DNA of 64,000 nt from Cystobacter fuscus DSM 2262 (GTDB lineage: Bacteria > Myxococcota > Myxococcia > Myxococcales > Myxococcaceae): positions 372,001 to 436,000 of the forward strand of contig NZ_ANAH02000066.1 in NCBI RefSeq assembly GCF_000335475.2, in the 5' to 3' direction. Shown here one piece after another: positions 32,453-40,155 of this stretch. The notes under the pieces were generated by a model. It was not told the origin of the DNA, made no database searches, and saw nothing but the letters and a program-made list of their open reading frames with translations. How positions within the stretch are numbered: the first letter of the stretch is position 1; every line of letters starts with the position of its first letter. The position numbers and the translations under genes are program-made.

Positions 32453-34813
32453 CTAGATGCCCGGCGCCGCCGCGTCCTCCTGGGAGGCGTGACCGTCACC
32501 CCGCGAGGACGGGCTCCCGTCGCCATCGGCGTGGGCCGAGTGGTCGCGCAGCGGGAGGCCGAGGGGGGCCCACTCGCCCGTCTTCGGCTCGAACTCCAGC
32601 ACCTCCGAGTGGCCCACGTCGTAGAACCAGGCGTGCAGCCGCACCTCGCCGGCGTCGTACTTGCGGCGCAGCACGGGGTTGGTGAGCGCGTTGTCCAGCT
32701 GCACCAGGGCGTTGGCCTTGGCCGCGTCCTCGGGGGTGGCGTCGGGGGACAGCTTGCCGAGCACGGGCGTGGCCTCGGCCAGCCAGGTGACCACCCCGGG
32801 CAGCCCCTCGGGCTTGTCCTTGCTCAAGAGCGCCTTCATGGCGCCGCAGGCCGAGTGGCCGCAGACGATGACGTCCGACACGCCCAGCACCTCCAGCGCG
32901 TACTCGATGGCGCTGCTCACCGCGGGGGACAGGGGCGAGTGGTCCTGGGGCACGAGGTTGCCCACGTTGCGCACGATGAACAGCTCACCGGGATCCGTGG
33001 AGGTGATGAGGCTCGGGCTGATGCGGCTGTCGGCGCAGGTGATGAGCAGCGTGTGCGGCGTCTGGCCCTTGGCGAGCCGGCCGAACAGCTCCCCGTAGCG
33101 CGGGCGGCGCGCGCGGCGGAAGCGCTCCACGCCGTGCACCAGACGATCCCTCGGCGAGGGCTGCGTCGCGCCCTCGAGGCCCTGGAGGCGGGCCACCACG
33201 TCGGACTCGGTGAGGGCGAAGAGCTCCTCGAAGCGCGAGTCCTTTCCAGCCTGGCGCAACAGCAGGCGCTGCACCTCGGGCAGCGCGCCCTGGATGACGA
33301 GCGGGTGCTGGGCGTCCAGCAGCTCACGCATCAGCTGCGTCATCAGCTCCGCGCCCGACACGTCCATGGCCGTCACGTCCGAGAAGTCGAACACCATGCC
33401 GCGCCCGGGCTCCAGCGCGTGGGCCTCGTTGCGCAGGGCCTCGATCTTCGCGGCGCTCAGGAAGGTGATGGGGCCCGTGAGCAGGAAGCGGGAGGGCCCC
33501 GCCGAGTTCGTGTGGACGATCCCCGCCTGACCCCGGCCCAACTGCACGACGGCGATGGCCAGCGCCACGATGATGCCCGCCTGCACGCCGACGATGAAGT
33601 CCAGGAGCACGACGGACGCGAAGGTGACGATGAACACCGTCCCCTCCGTGCGCGACACCTTCCAGAGCCCCAGCAGCTCCCGAGGGCGCAGCATGCGCAC
33701 CGCCAGGGCCATCAACACGCCGACGAGCGCCACGATGGGGATGTGGGCGAGCACGGGCACCAGCAGCAGCACCGCCCCCAGGACGAGCAGCGCGTGCAGC
33801 AGCGTGGCGCGCCGGGTGCGTCCCCCGGCCTTCGCGTTGAGCGCGGCGCGCGCGTAGGCGCCCGCCGCCGGGATGCCGCCGAGCAGGGACACGGCCATGT
33901 TGCTCAGTCCCAGGCCCACGAGATCCTGATCCGGATCATGCTTGGGACGCGGGGACAACTTGGCCACCACGCCGCCGGCCGTCACCGCCGTCAGGGACGA
34001 CAGGGCGTAGACGATGAACGCGGTGCTCAGCAACTGGACCCAGCCCGACGTGGGCATGCTCGGCATGGCGGGCAGGGGCAGCGCGTGGGGCAGCGCGCCG
34101 AGCGTCGGCACGTCCAGGCCCAGGCCCAGGACGAGGGCGCTGGTGATGGCGACGGCGATGAGGGGCGAGGGCAGCTTGGGCGACACCCGGGGCAGGCTCA
34201 GGGTGACGGCCAGCGTGAGCGCGGTGAGGGCGAGCGCGACGGGCTGGGCCTGATGCATCAACTGGCCCAGGTGCGCCAGGACGTCGAACACGTGGTTCTG
34301 GTCCGGGGGCGGCAGGCCCAGGGCGCGCGGGAGCTGCCAGATGAGGAGGATGGCGCCGATGCCGGCGGTGAAGCCCGACACCACCGGCATGGGCACCAGG
34401 CGGATGGCGCGGCCGAGCCCCAACAGGCCGGTGAGCACCTGCAGCACACCCACCACCAGGCCGATGGTGAGCAGGCCTCGCAGGCCGTACTGCTGCACCG
34501 CCGAGGCGATGAGCACCGCCATGGCGGCGGTCGGGCCCGTCACCAGCAGGGGCGTTCCGCCAAACAAGGATCCGACGACGCCCGCGACGATGGCCGTCAC
34601 CAGGGCGATTTCCGGGGACACGCCCGAGGCCAGACCGATGGCCAGGGACAGGGGGACGGCGACACTGGCCACCTGCAAGGCGGCCACGACGTCTTCCTTG
34701 AGATCCCGGGAGGAGAAGAGGGCCTTCCACTCGGGAAGCAGCTCGCGCAGGCCGAGGCCTGAACGCACGGAGGGGAGGTAGGGACGAAGCCGAGAAAGGA
34801 AGTTCACACTCAT
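32453..34813 (-). CDS. SulP anion transporter - STAS - beta-carbonic anhydrase fusion
   Basis: 786 residues from ATG 34813, where the frame meets the first plausible membrane protein start. Residues about 30-440 are a SulP transporter with 10-12 hydrophobic helices (VASVAVPLSLAIGLASGVSP, LVTGPTAAMAVLIAS). About 445-545 form a STAS domain (MVFDFSDVTAMDVSGAELM). About 560-770 form a beta-class carbonic anhydrase with zinc motif CADSRIS and HSACG. Fusion of a bicarbonate/sulfate-type transporter to the enzyme that makes its substrate suggests coupled CO2 hydration and bicarbonate movement or pH control. The same architecture is known in other bacteria (for example a mycobacterial SulP-CA). The C-terminal tail is disordered and acidic. 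The gene is isolated. Confidence 0.93.
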   Translation of the reverse strand: MSVNFLSRLRPYLPSVRSGLGLRELLPEWKALFSSRDLKEDVVAALQVASVAVPLSLAIGLASGVSPEIALVTAIVAGVVGSLFGGTPLLVTGPTAAMAVLIASAVQQYGLRGLLTIGLVVGVLQVLTGLLGLGRAIRLVPMPVVSGFTAGIGAILLIWQLPRALGLPPPDQNHVFDVLAHLGQLMHQAQPVALALTALTLAVTLSLPRVSPKLPSPLIAVAITSALVLGLGLDVPTLGALPHALPLPAMPSMPTSGWVQLLSTAFIVYALSSLTAVTAGGVVAKLSPRPKHDPDQDLVGLGLSNMAVSLLGGIPAAGAYARAALNAKAGGRTRRATLLHALLVLGAVLLLVPVLAHIPIVALVGVLMALAVRMLRPRELLGLWKVSRTEGTVFIVTFASVVLLDFIVGVQAGIIVALAIAVVQLGRGQAGIVHTNSAGPSRFLLTGPITFLSAAKIEALRNEAHALEPGRGMVFDFSDVTAMDVSGAELMTQLMRELLDAQHPLVIQGALPEVQRLLLRQAGKDSRFEELFALTESDVVARLQGLEGATQPSPRDRLVHGVERFRRARRPRYGELFGRLAKGQTPHTLLITCADSRISPSLITSTDPGELFIVRNVGNLVPQDHSPLSPAVSSAIEYALEVLGVSDVIVCGHSACGAMKALLSKDKPEGLPGVVTWLAEATPVLGKLSPDATPEDAAKANALVQLDNALTNPVLRRKYDAGEVRLHAWFYDVGHSEVLEFEPKTGEWAPLGLPLRDHSAHADGDGSPSSRGDGHASQEDAAAPGI

Positions 34814-35481
34814 GGCGTAAAAAGTGAGCTCGATGACACGGCGGCGCCATGGCGCCCGGGCAACCGCATGCCCGGGGACCACGAGCCCCATGGAGTTGGA
34901 GAAGTTGAAGAAAGGCGGACGCTTCTGTCGGACCGAGGGGGTGGGCGCCCGAGGCACCTACCCCCTGATGCATTGCTCGTCGTCCGGCGGAACGCGGGGC
35001 GGCATCAACGCCGCACGCCAACGTGCCACGGCGGTATGCGTCCCAGCTGACCGGGGCGCCACGGCCACCCGGTTCCTGGACCGGGACTCACGCCGGGGCT
35101 CCAGCCTCCACCGTCTCGCCGCCCCGGCCGTCCAGCGCGGCTGACAGCCCGAACGCAGTCCGGGTAGCTCCGCCTTCTCGGCCAGTGTCGGACGGGGGGT
35201 ATCCTCGACCTCCAGTCCCTGGGTGCACCGCTGCCAGAGCCCCGCCTGGACGAGCACGGACGGCTGCTGGAGGGACAGCAGGGCGCACAGCAGGAGCTGG
35301 AGGAACGGGATCCGACGCAAGACCGCTAATCTAACCCATCCGGGTAACGCGCTGCATCCCCAATTCGTTGGAGCCCATGCAACTTCCACGTGAATCACCG
35401 GATTCCCGGCCCATACTGACAAATTTACCAGTCAAGATAAACTGGATAAGTGTGTAAAATAGGGCAATTCCTCATGATAGT
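34814..35481. other. 668-base gene-poor region before the PhnD-type kinase
   Basis: I find no gene with support here. Its 3' part (about 35340-35480) is AT-richer and should carry the kinase promoter; TAAAAT (35455-35460) is a possible -10. CCAGT (35428-35432) and ACTGG (35441-35445) form a small inverted repeat. The minus frame 34958-35422 contains a hydrophobic stretch but lacks a start with a ribosome site. Confidence 0.4.
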
Positions 35482-35571
35482 ATGATGCGACGTGGAAGGT
35501 CACCCGGGAGGGCCTCGGAGGGTGTATCCGTGGACTCCACCGGCGAGCCTTCAGGAGGACCGTACAACGTG

Positions 35572-37788
35572 ATGCCGTCGCTCAGGCCCATCCGCTTCCT
35601 GCTCTACCCCGCGCTTGGGGAGGTGCGGGAGCACGTCCGTGTCGAACTCTTCGGCCGGACCTTGTCCGAGCAACTGGGACGTCCCGTGGTGATGGAGCTG
35701 GCGCCCTCCTACGAGGTGCTGGAGGCCGAGCTGCAGCGGGGACAGGTGGACATGGTGTGGGCCACGGCCGAGCAATGTGACGCCCACGAGCCGCGGGCCC
35801 GGGCGGTGGTGCGCGCGGTGCGCTCGGGCAGCTGGCACTACCACGCCGCCCTGGTGTGCCGCGCGGACGCGCCGCTCACGCTCGAGATGCTCCGGGGCCA
35901 GCGCGCCGCCTGGGTGGCTCCCCACTCCACGGGAGGGCACCTGCTGCCCGTGCGCTTCCTCACCCGGCGGGGCCTGTCCCCGGACTCGCTCTTCCAGGAG
36001 CAGCGCTTCCTGGGCACCTACCGCCGGGCGCTCCAGGCGGTGCTCCAAGGAGAGGCGGACGTGACGTCCGTGTTCGCCAGCTATTCCAATGAGCACGCCA
36101 TCCGCGCCACCCTGGCGGGCTTCGTCGGCCACGAGCAGGAGCGGCTCGTTCCGTTCCTCTACACCGAGCCCACCCTGTCCGATGGCATCATCCTCATGCC
36201 GCGGCTGTCCGAGGCGGAGGCCCAGGCGATCGTCGCCGTGCTCACGCGGATGAACGTCGATGGCTCGGGCCTGGAGATGTTGATGGGGCCCTTCCGGGTG
36301 GAGGGCTTCGTGCTGCCCTCCGAGGCGGAGCGCGCGCCCACCGCCAACCGGCCGATGCTCGGCGCCGAGTACCTCGTGGCGGAGCTGGACGGGCAGGAGC
36401 GCTGCCACCGGGTGTGGTCTCCCACGGGCCGGGCGTTTGGCCAGGAGCTCACCGGCGCCGATGGGCGCACGCTGCCGGAGTTGCTGGGACAGGAGGCGAG
36501 CGAGCCCCTGGTGTCCCTGGCCCGCACGGTGCGCGAGCGCGGCCTGGGCGGACGGTTGGACTACCAGCTGGACGTGGAGGGGGAGCCGCGCTGGTACGTG
36601 GCGGAAATCACCCCCTGTGTCCCCCAGCAGGGCGCGGCCGGGGTGCACCTGGGCCTGCTGGTGCGCGACGTGTCGGCGATGCGCGCCCTGGAGGAGCCCC
36701 TCTACCGCCTGGCCTCCTTTCCGCTGCTGCATCCCGAGCCGTTGCTGGAGCTGAGCTCGCAGGGCGAGCTGCGCTACGCCAATGGGGCCACGTACTCGGC
36801 CTTCCCGGAGTTGCTGGAGCAGGAGTCGCACCACCCGATCGTCCAGGCCGCGCTGCAGTGGGCCTGGCGTGGCGCGGCCGCGGGCGAGCCCATGCCCACG
36901 GTGCAGCTGCGCGGCCGCGACTGGGAGCTCACGGTGTTGCAGCTGAGCGATCCGCCCGGCCTGCGGTTGTTCGCGCGCGACGTGACGCTGCGCAAGCAGA
37001 TGGAGGCCCGGCTGCTCCAGGCGGATCGGCTCTCGGCGCTGGGCTCGCTGGCGGCGGCGGTGGGGCACGAGATGAACAACCCGCTGGCCTTCATGCTGGC
37101 CAACCTCTCCTTCGCGCGCGAGGAGCTGGAGCGGCTCGGCCAGTTGCCCCGCCTGCGCGGCGAGGCGGGGCAGGCGCTGGACGACGTGCTGGAGGCCCTG
37201 TCCGAGACGGTGCAGGGCGCGCTGCGCCTCAAGCACATCGTGCAGGACTTGCGCACGCTCTCGCGCAAGCCGCCGGAGCACCGGGCACGCGTGGACGTGC
37301 GGCCGGTGCTGGACAACGCGCTGAAGCTGGTGCGCGGCGAGCTGGTGGCCCGGGCGCGGCTGGAGCGCGACTTCCACGAGGTGCCGCCCGTGGACGCGGA
37401 CGAGGCCCGGCTCAGCCAGCTCTTCCTCAACCTGCTGCTCAACGCCGTGCAGGCCATGGACGTGGAGAACAGCGCGCGCAACGTGCTGCGCGTGGCCGTC
37501 TACACGGGCGAGGAAGGCGAGGTGGTGGTGGAGGTCCAGGACACGGGCCGGGGCCTGCCCCCCGAGGAGCTCTCGCGCATCTTCGAGCCCGTCGTCTCCG
37601 CGCACGCCCCGCACACGGGGCTGGGCCTGTCGGTGAGCCACGCCATCGTCACGAGCCTGGGCGGCACGCTGCGCGCCGAGAGCCACGAGGGCCGCGGCAC
37701 GCTGCTCACCCTCACGCTGCCCGAGGCCGGGGATCAGCCCTGGCCCCGCTTAGAGCCGGACGCCTCCCCGGCGCTGCTCGCCGGGTAG
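35572..37788 (+). CDS. Sensor histidine kinase with PhnD-like (phosphonate-binding) sensor domain
   Basis: 738 residues from ATG 35572, which has AGGAGG 13 bases before it; the frame is open from 35482 but lacks a site there. Residues 5-260 resemble the periplasmic phosphate/phosphonate-binding PhnD family (RPIRFLLYPALGEVREHVRV, DMVWATAEQCDAH, HSTGGHLLPVRFLTRRG, GEADVTSVFASYSNEHA). No signal peptide or membrane helix is present, so the binding domain appears cytosolic. PAS-like domains follow. The kinase has HisKA with AVGHEMNNPLAFML (His499) and an HATPase with NAVQAMD, DTGRGLP and GLGLSVSHAI. A cytosolic solute-binding domain on a kinase suggests sensing of an internal organic ligand. No receiver is adjacent. 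Confidence 0.85.
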   Translation: MPSLRPIRFLLYPALGEVREHVRVELFGRTLSEQLGRPVVMELAPSYEVLEAELQRGQVDMVWATAEQCDAHEPRARAVVRAVRSGSWHYHAALVCRADAPLTLEMLRGQRAAWVAPHSTGGHLLPVRFLTRRGLSPDSLFQEQRFLGTYRRALQAVLQGEADVTSVFASYSNEHAIRATLAGFVGHEQERLVPFLYTEPTLSDGIILMPRLSEAEAQAIVAVLTRMNVDGSGLEMLMGPFRVEGFVLPSEAERAPTANRPMLGAEYLVAELDGQERCHRVWSPTGRAFGQELTGADGRTLPELLGQEASEPLVSLARTVRERGLGGRLDYQLDVEGEPRWYVAEITPCVPQQGAAGVHLGLLVRDVSAMRALEEPLYRLASFPLLHPEPLLELSSQGELRYANGATYSAFPELLEQESHHPIVQAALQWAWRGAAAGEPMPTVQLRGRDWELTVLQLSDPPGLRLFARDVTLRKQMEARLLQADRLSALGSLAAAVGHEMNNPLAFMLANLSFAREELERLGQLPRLRGEAGQALDDVLEALSETVQGALRLKHIVQDLRTLSRKPPEHRARVDVRPVLDNALKLVRGELVARARLERDFHEVPPVDADEARLSQLFLNLLLNAVQAMDVENSARNVLRVAVYTGEEGEVVVEVQDTGRGLPPEELSRIFEPVVSAHAPHTGLGLSVSHAIVTSLGGTLRAESHEGRGTLLTLTLPEAGDQPWPRLEPDASPALLAG

Positions 37789-37805
37789 AGAGGCGAGCCC
37801 GGCGC

Positions 37806-38426
37806 TCACTCCCAGGAGAACTCCACCTCGTTGTCCAGCGGCCCCACCTGCCGGCCCCGCACCTCGACGGCGGTGATGCCCAGCGTGCGGAACAGCCCCA
37901 TCAACCCGCCCTCGTGGCTGAGGTAGAGCAGGAAGTCGCGCCGGGTGACGAGCACCCCCCGCCGGCTTCCCGTCCAGTGCACGGACAGCTCTCCGAAGCT
38001 CGCCGCCGCCCGGAAGGCCACCGGCATGTTGTTGATGAGCTGCCGGGGCCCCTCCTTCGTCAGCAGCATGAAGGCCTTGCCCACCACCGAGCTGAGGAAG
38101 CCGGGCGCGAGCCCCGAGGACATGCGGCGCACCGCGTTGTCGAACGAGCCGTACTTCTCCTGGAGCATCCACGCCGCCGTGTACTGCAGCCGGAGGTAGT
38201 CGCTCACGGGATAGGTGAAGAAGCTCTTGAAGCTCGTCTCCACGCACTGCGCCTGGCAGCGCGCCATGGCCTCGTCGCCCAATTCCAGGCGCACCGCGTC
38301 GAGCAGGTTGTGGAAGGACAATCCCCGCACGGTGTCGGTGGCCGACGCCAGTGAGAGCCGCCGTTGCAACTCCATCTCCGTCCCCAACCCCGACTCTCCC
38401 TCCATGGAGATTTGACTCGCCGTCAT
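37806..38426 (-). CDS. DUF2378 (TIGR02265) family protein
   Basis: 206 residues from ATG 38426, which has GGGAGGAG about ten bases upstream. The family, with repeated paralogues in myxobacteria, has conserved GLSFHNLLDAVRLELGDEA, FTYPVSDYLRLQYTAAWML and FLLYLSHEGGLMGLFRTLG-like segments, all present here. The function is unknown; predicted structure is alpha/beta and cytosolic. It converges on the PhnD-type kinase with a 17-base gap. This gene is the main family-level clue that the window is myxobacterial. Confidence 0.85.
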   Translation of the reverse strand: MTASQISMEGESGLGTEMELQRRLSLASATDTVRGLSFHNLLDAVRLELGDEAMARCQAQCVETSFKSFFTYPVSDYLRLQYTAAWMLQEKYGSFDNAVRRMSSGLAPGFLSSVVGKAFMLLTKEGPRQLINNMPVAFRAAASFGELSVHWTGSRRGVLVTRRDFLLYLSHEGGLMGLFRTLGITAVEVRGRQVGPLDNEVEFSWE

Positions 38427-38546
38427 CCTCTGGCTCCTCCCATCGCGCCCAGAGCGGAAGACTCTAGCCGTCATGCACTCCGGAGGGCCATGCCTTGGAG
38501 GCGCGGGTGGGTGTCTGGCGGGAGGGGAAGGGAGGAGGCGAGGGCT

Positions 38547-39683
38547 TCACGGGGCGAGTGAGGCGCGGACTTCGTCGAGGTCTCCGAAGACATAGCGTCC
38601 CCGCCGCCGATCCTGACCCAGCCAGCGCTGGATGAGCGCGAGGTAGGCCTTGGCCTCGGGAGGGCGGCCGGGTTGGAAGACGAGCTTCACGTGGTTGATC
38701 CGCCGCAGGAAGACGGGGAGTGCGTGAGGGCCCAGTCCCGCGGACAAGGTCCTCAGGTGGGCGGGAAGGGCCTCGGGCCGCGAGCGCAGGTGGAGATGAC
38801 CCACCCAGTCCACGAGCGCCCGCCGCTTGTTGGGCAGGCACAGGCCCCTCGCCTCGAGCACCTCGAGCAGCGCCGACCAGCGCGCGGTGTCCGCCTCGTG
38901 CAGGCTCTCCGCCAGATGGCACTCCACGCCCAGGCGGGGCTGGACGGTGCCGCCCACATCCAGGCTCAGCGCCAGCCGCTCCACGCGAGGCGCCACCGCC
39001 GACAGCAGCGGCTCCCACTCGGCGGAGGTTCCCGGCCAGCCGACGCGCTCGAGGTAGCCGGGCAGGGTGTCCGGCGACAGGCCATGCAGGCACAGCCGCA
39101 CCCCCTCGAAGCGGCGCGAGAACATGGCCCCCACGGCCGACACCTGGCCGCCGGATGGCAAGGCCTCGAGACAGGCCACCACCCGCTCCCGGACGGCGGG
39201 AGCCAGCGGCTCGCCCCACAGCAGGGCGAGGGCTTCCTCCATGATCTCCAGATCGCGCGTCGCCCCCCGCTCGTACTCGATGAAGAAGGAGGGGATGGGT
39301 TCCTGCTCGGGCGTCCCCTCGACGTCGAACTCCAGGAAGATGTCGCCAATCTCCCGCGCGAGCCGTGAGCCCGGCTCGTCCCAGCGCGCGCCGAAGCGCC
39401 GCAGGCGCTCCCAGACGGGGTGGGTGAAACGCGAGAGCCCGAAGCGCCCTCCGGGGTCTCCCCGTCCGGCGAGCACCGCGCGGCTGCCATCCGCGGCGAG
39501 GAACCTCACGCCCAGATCCGCCAGCGCCTGGGGCTGACCCAGCCGGCACTCGAAGCCGGAGGCGGAGGCGGGCGGGAGCTGCCGGGCGATCCGCTGGAGA
39601 TTCCCGAACGCCTCGGGCGAGACGAGCTCGGGGGACAGGTGCGGCGCGGCGAGTCTCAGGTACGCATCCAATGCATCGCTCAT
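38547..39683 (-). CDS. Unrecognised 378-residue protein in RiPP-like locus
   Basis: 378 residues from ATG 39683 with GAGGGAGGGG upstream. I do not recognise the family. Repeated strand patterns are visible (LALSLDVGGTVQPRLGVEC, VGHLHLRSRPEALPA, INHVKLVFQPGRPPEAKAYL), each ending in a hydrophobic strand plus Pro and Lys/Arg. A series of such beta-alpha repeats could fit a barrel of the ABBA prenyltransferase type, but that is a guess. No membrane segment or signal peptide is present. It lies downstream of the 39-residue peptide gene beyond a strong terminator-like hairpin, and the locus suggests a role in processing or modifying that peptide. Confidence 0.6.
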   Translation of the reverse strand: MSDALDAYLRLAAPHLSPELVSPEAFGNLQRIARQLPPASASGFECRLGQPQALADLGVRFLAADGSRAVLAGRGDPGGRFGLSRFTHPVWERLRRFGARWDEPGSRLAREIGDIFLEFDVEGTPEQEPIPSFFIEYERGATRDLEIMEEALALLWGEPLAPAVRERVVACLEALPSGGQVSAVGAMFSRRFEGVRLCLHGLSPDTLPGYLERVGWPGTSAEWEPLLSAVAPRVERLALSLDVGGTVQPRLGVECHLAESLHEADTARWSALLEVLEARGLCLPNKRRALVDWVGHLHLRSRPEALPAHLRTLSAGLGPHALPVFLRRINHVKLVFQPGRPPEAKAYLALIQRWLGQDRRRGRYVFGDLDEVRASLAP

Positions 39684-39721
39684 GGGCCCCCCTCCCTCAA
39701 TGCCTGACAACCCTGGACGTC

Positions 39722-39762
39722 CAAACAAACAACGGACGGGCGCGTTCAGGGCGCCCGTCCGT
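39722..39762 (-). terminator. Intrinsic terminator/attenuator after the 39-residue peptide gene
   Basis: ACGGACGGGCGC (39732-39743) and GCGCCCGTCCGT (39751-39762) are perfectly complementary over 12 bases with a seven-base loop. Read on the minus strand it is followed by TGTTTGTTTGG, a good T-rich tail. It lies 27 bases after the peptide stop and before the 378-residue gene, so most transcripts should end here and a fraction read through. Confidence 0.85.
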
Positions 39763-39788
39763 GGAAACGACAGGGTGTCGGGTATGGA

Positions 39789-39908
39789 TTACTGCCAGGC
39801 CTGCGTGTTGCTCAATTCCTGCGCCTCGCCGGAGATGAGGTCATCCAGCGCTTCATCGCTCAGCTCGGTGAGATTGACAGGCTGCTCGGAGAGGGTCTCG
39901 TTGCTCAT
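39789..39908 (-). CDS. 39-residue putative RiPP precursor peptide
   Basis: ATG 39908 (with GAGGC upstream) to TAA at 39789 encodes 39 residues. The N-terminal half is acidic and helical (LTELSDEALDDLISGEA), with LSDEALDDLISG close to leader peptides of several ribosomal peptide classes. The short C-terminal part is ELSNTQAWQ, polar with one Trp. There is no Cys, so no lanthionine ring would form through thiols. It has its own promoter and terminator and is flanked by an alpha/alpha-toroid protein and an unrecognised protein. A precursor role is inferred, not shown; alternatives are a small regulator or an antitoxin-like acidic peptide. Confidence 0.65.
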   Translation of the reverse strand: MSNETLSEQPVNLTELSDEALDDLISGEAQELSNTQAWQ

Positions 39909-39978
39909 GGCATTGCCTCACTGGGGATAGTGGTCCTGGATGGGGGGACGAGTATCTGTCCAGGTTGGCTTCCGGCGG

Positions 39979-40068
39979 TCAGTCATTCCGTCCGCCGAAA
40001 GTGATTAGAAGAATAAAGAGCAGCCAATGAGAAGTCAAAGTGCTCGCCTCTCTTTTTTTGTAAGTCAT
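39979..40068 (-). CDS. Possible 29-residue hydrophobic small ORF upstream of the peptide gene
   Basis: ATG 40068 has an excellent site (GGGGAGG, six bases away) and opens a 29-residue frame: Lys/Arg-rich start, then HWLLFILLITFGG. Codon use is AT-rich, unlike the surroundings. The same DNA carries a good promoter (next entry), so the frame may be accidental. It is also possible that it is a small membrane peptide. Confidence 0.3.
   Translation of the reverse strand: MTYKKREASTLTSHWLLFILLITFGGRND
40010..40038 (-). promoter_or_regulatory. Promoter for the 39-residue peptide gene
   Basis: On the minus strand TTGACT (40038-40033) is 17 bases from TATTCT (40015-40010), close to the sigma-70 consensus and rare in this GC-rich DNA. 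The start would be near 40003, giving about 95 bases of leader before ATG 39908. Transcript would therefore be independent of the toroid gene upstream. Confidence 0.65.
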
Positions 40069-40155
40069 TGGTGACCTCCCCTGGGTCAGAAATCAACCCG
40101 TCTGGAGTACGGAAAGACGGGACAGGCGCGCTGTATTGGATTGCCTTGAGAGTCC

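Noticed and set aside
34958..35422. 154-residue minus-strand frame with a hydrophobic stretch like a signal peptide
   Set aside because: No ATG/GTG with a ribosome site precedes the hydrophobic stretch (only a TTG near 35320), and the C-terminal part is Arg-rich low complexity. It is more likely intergenic DNA.
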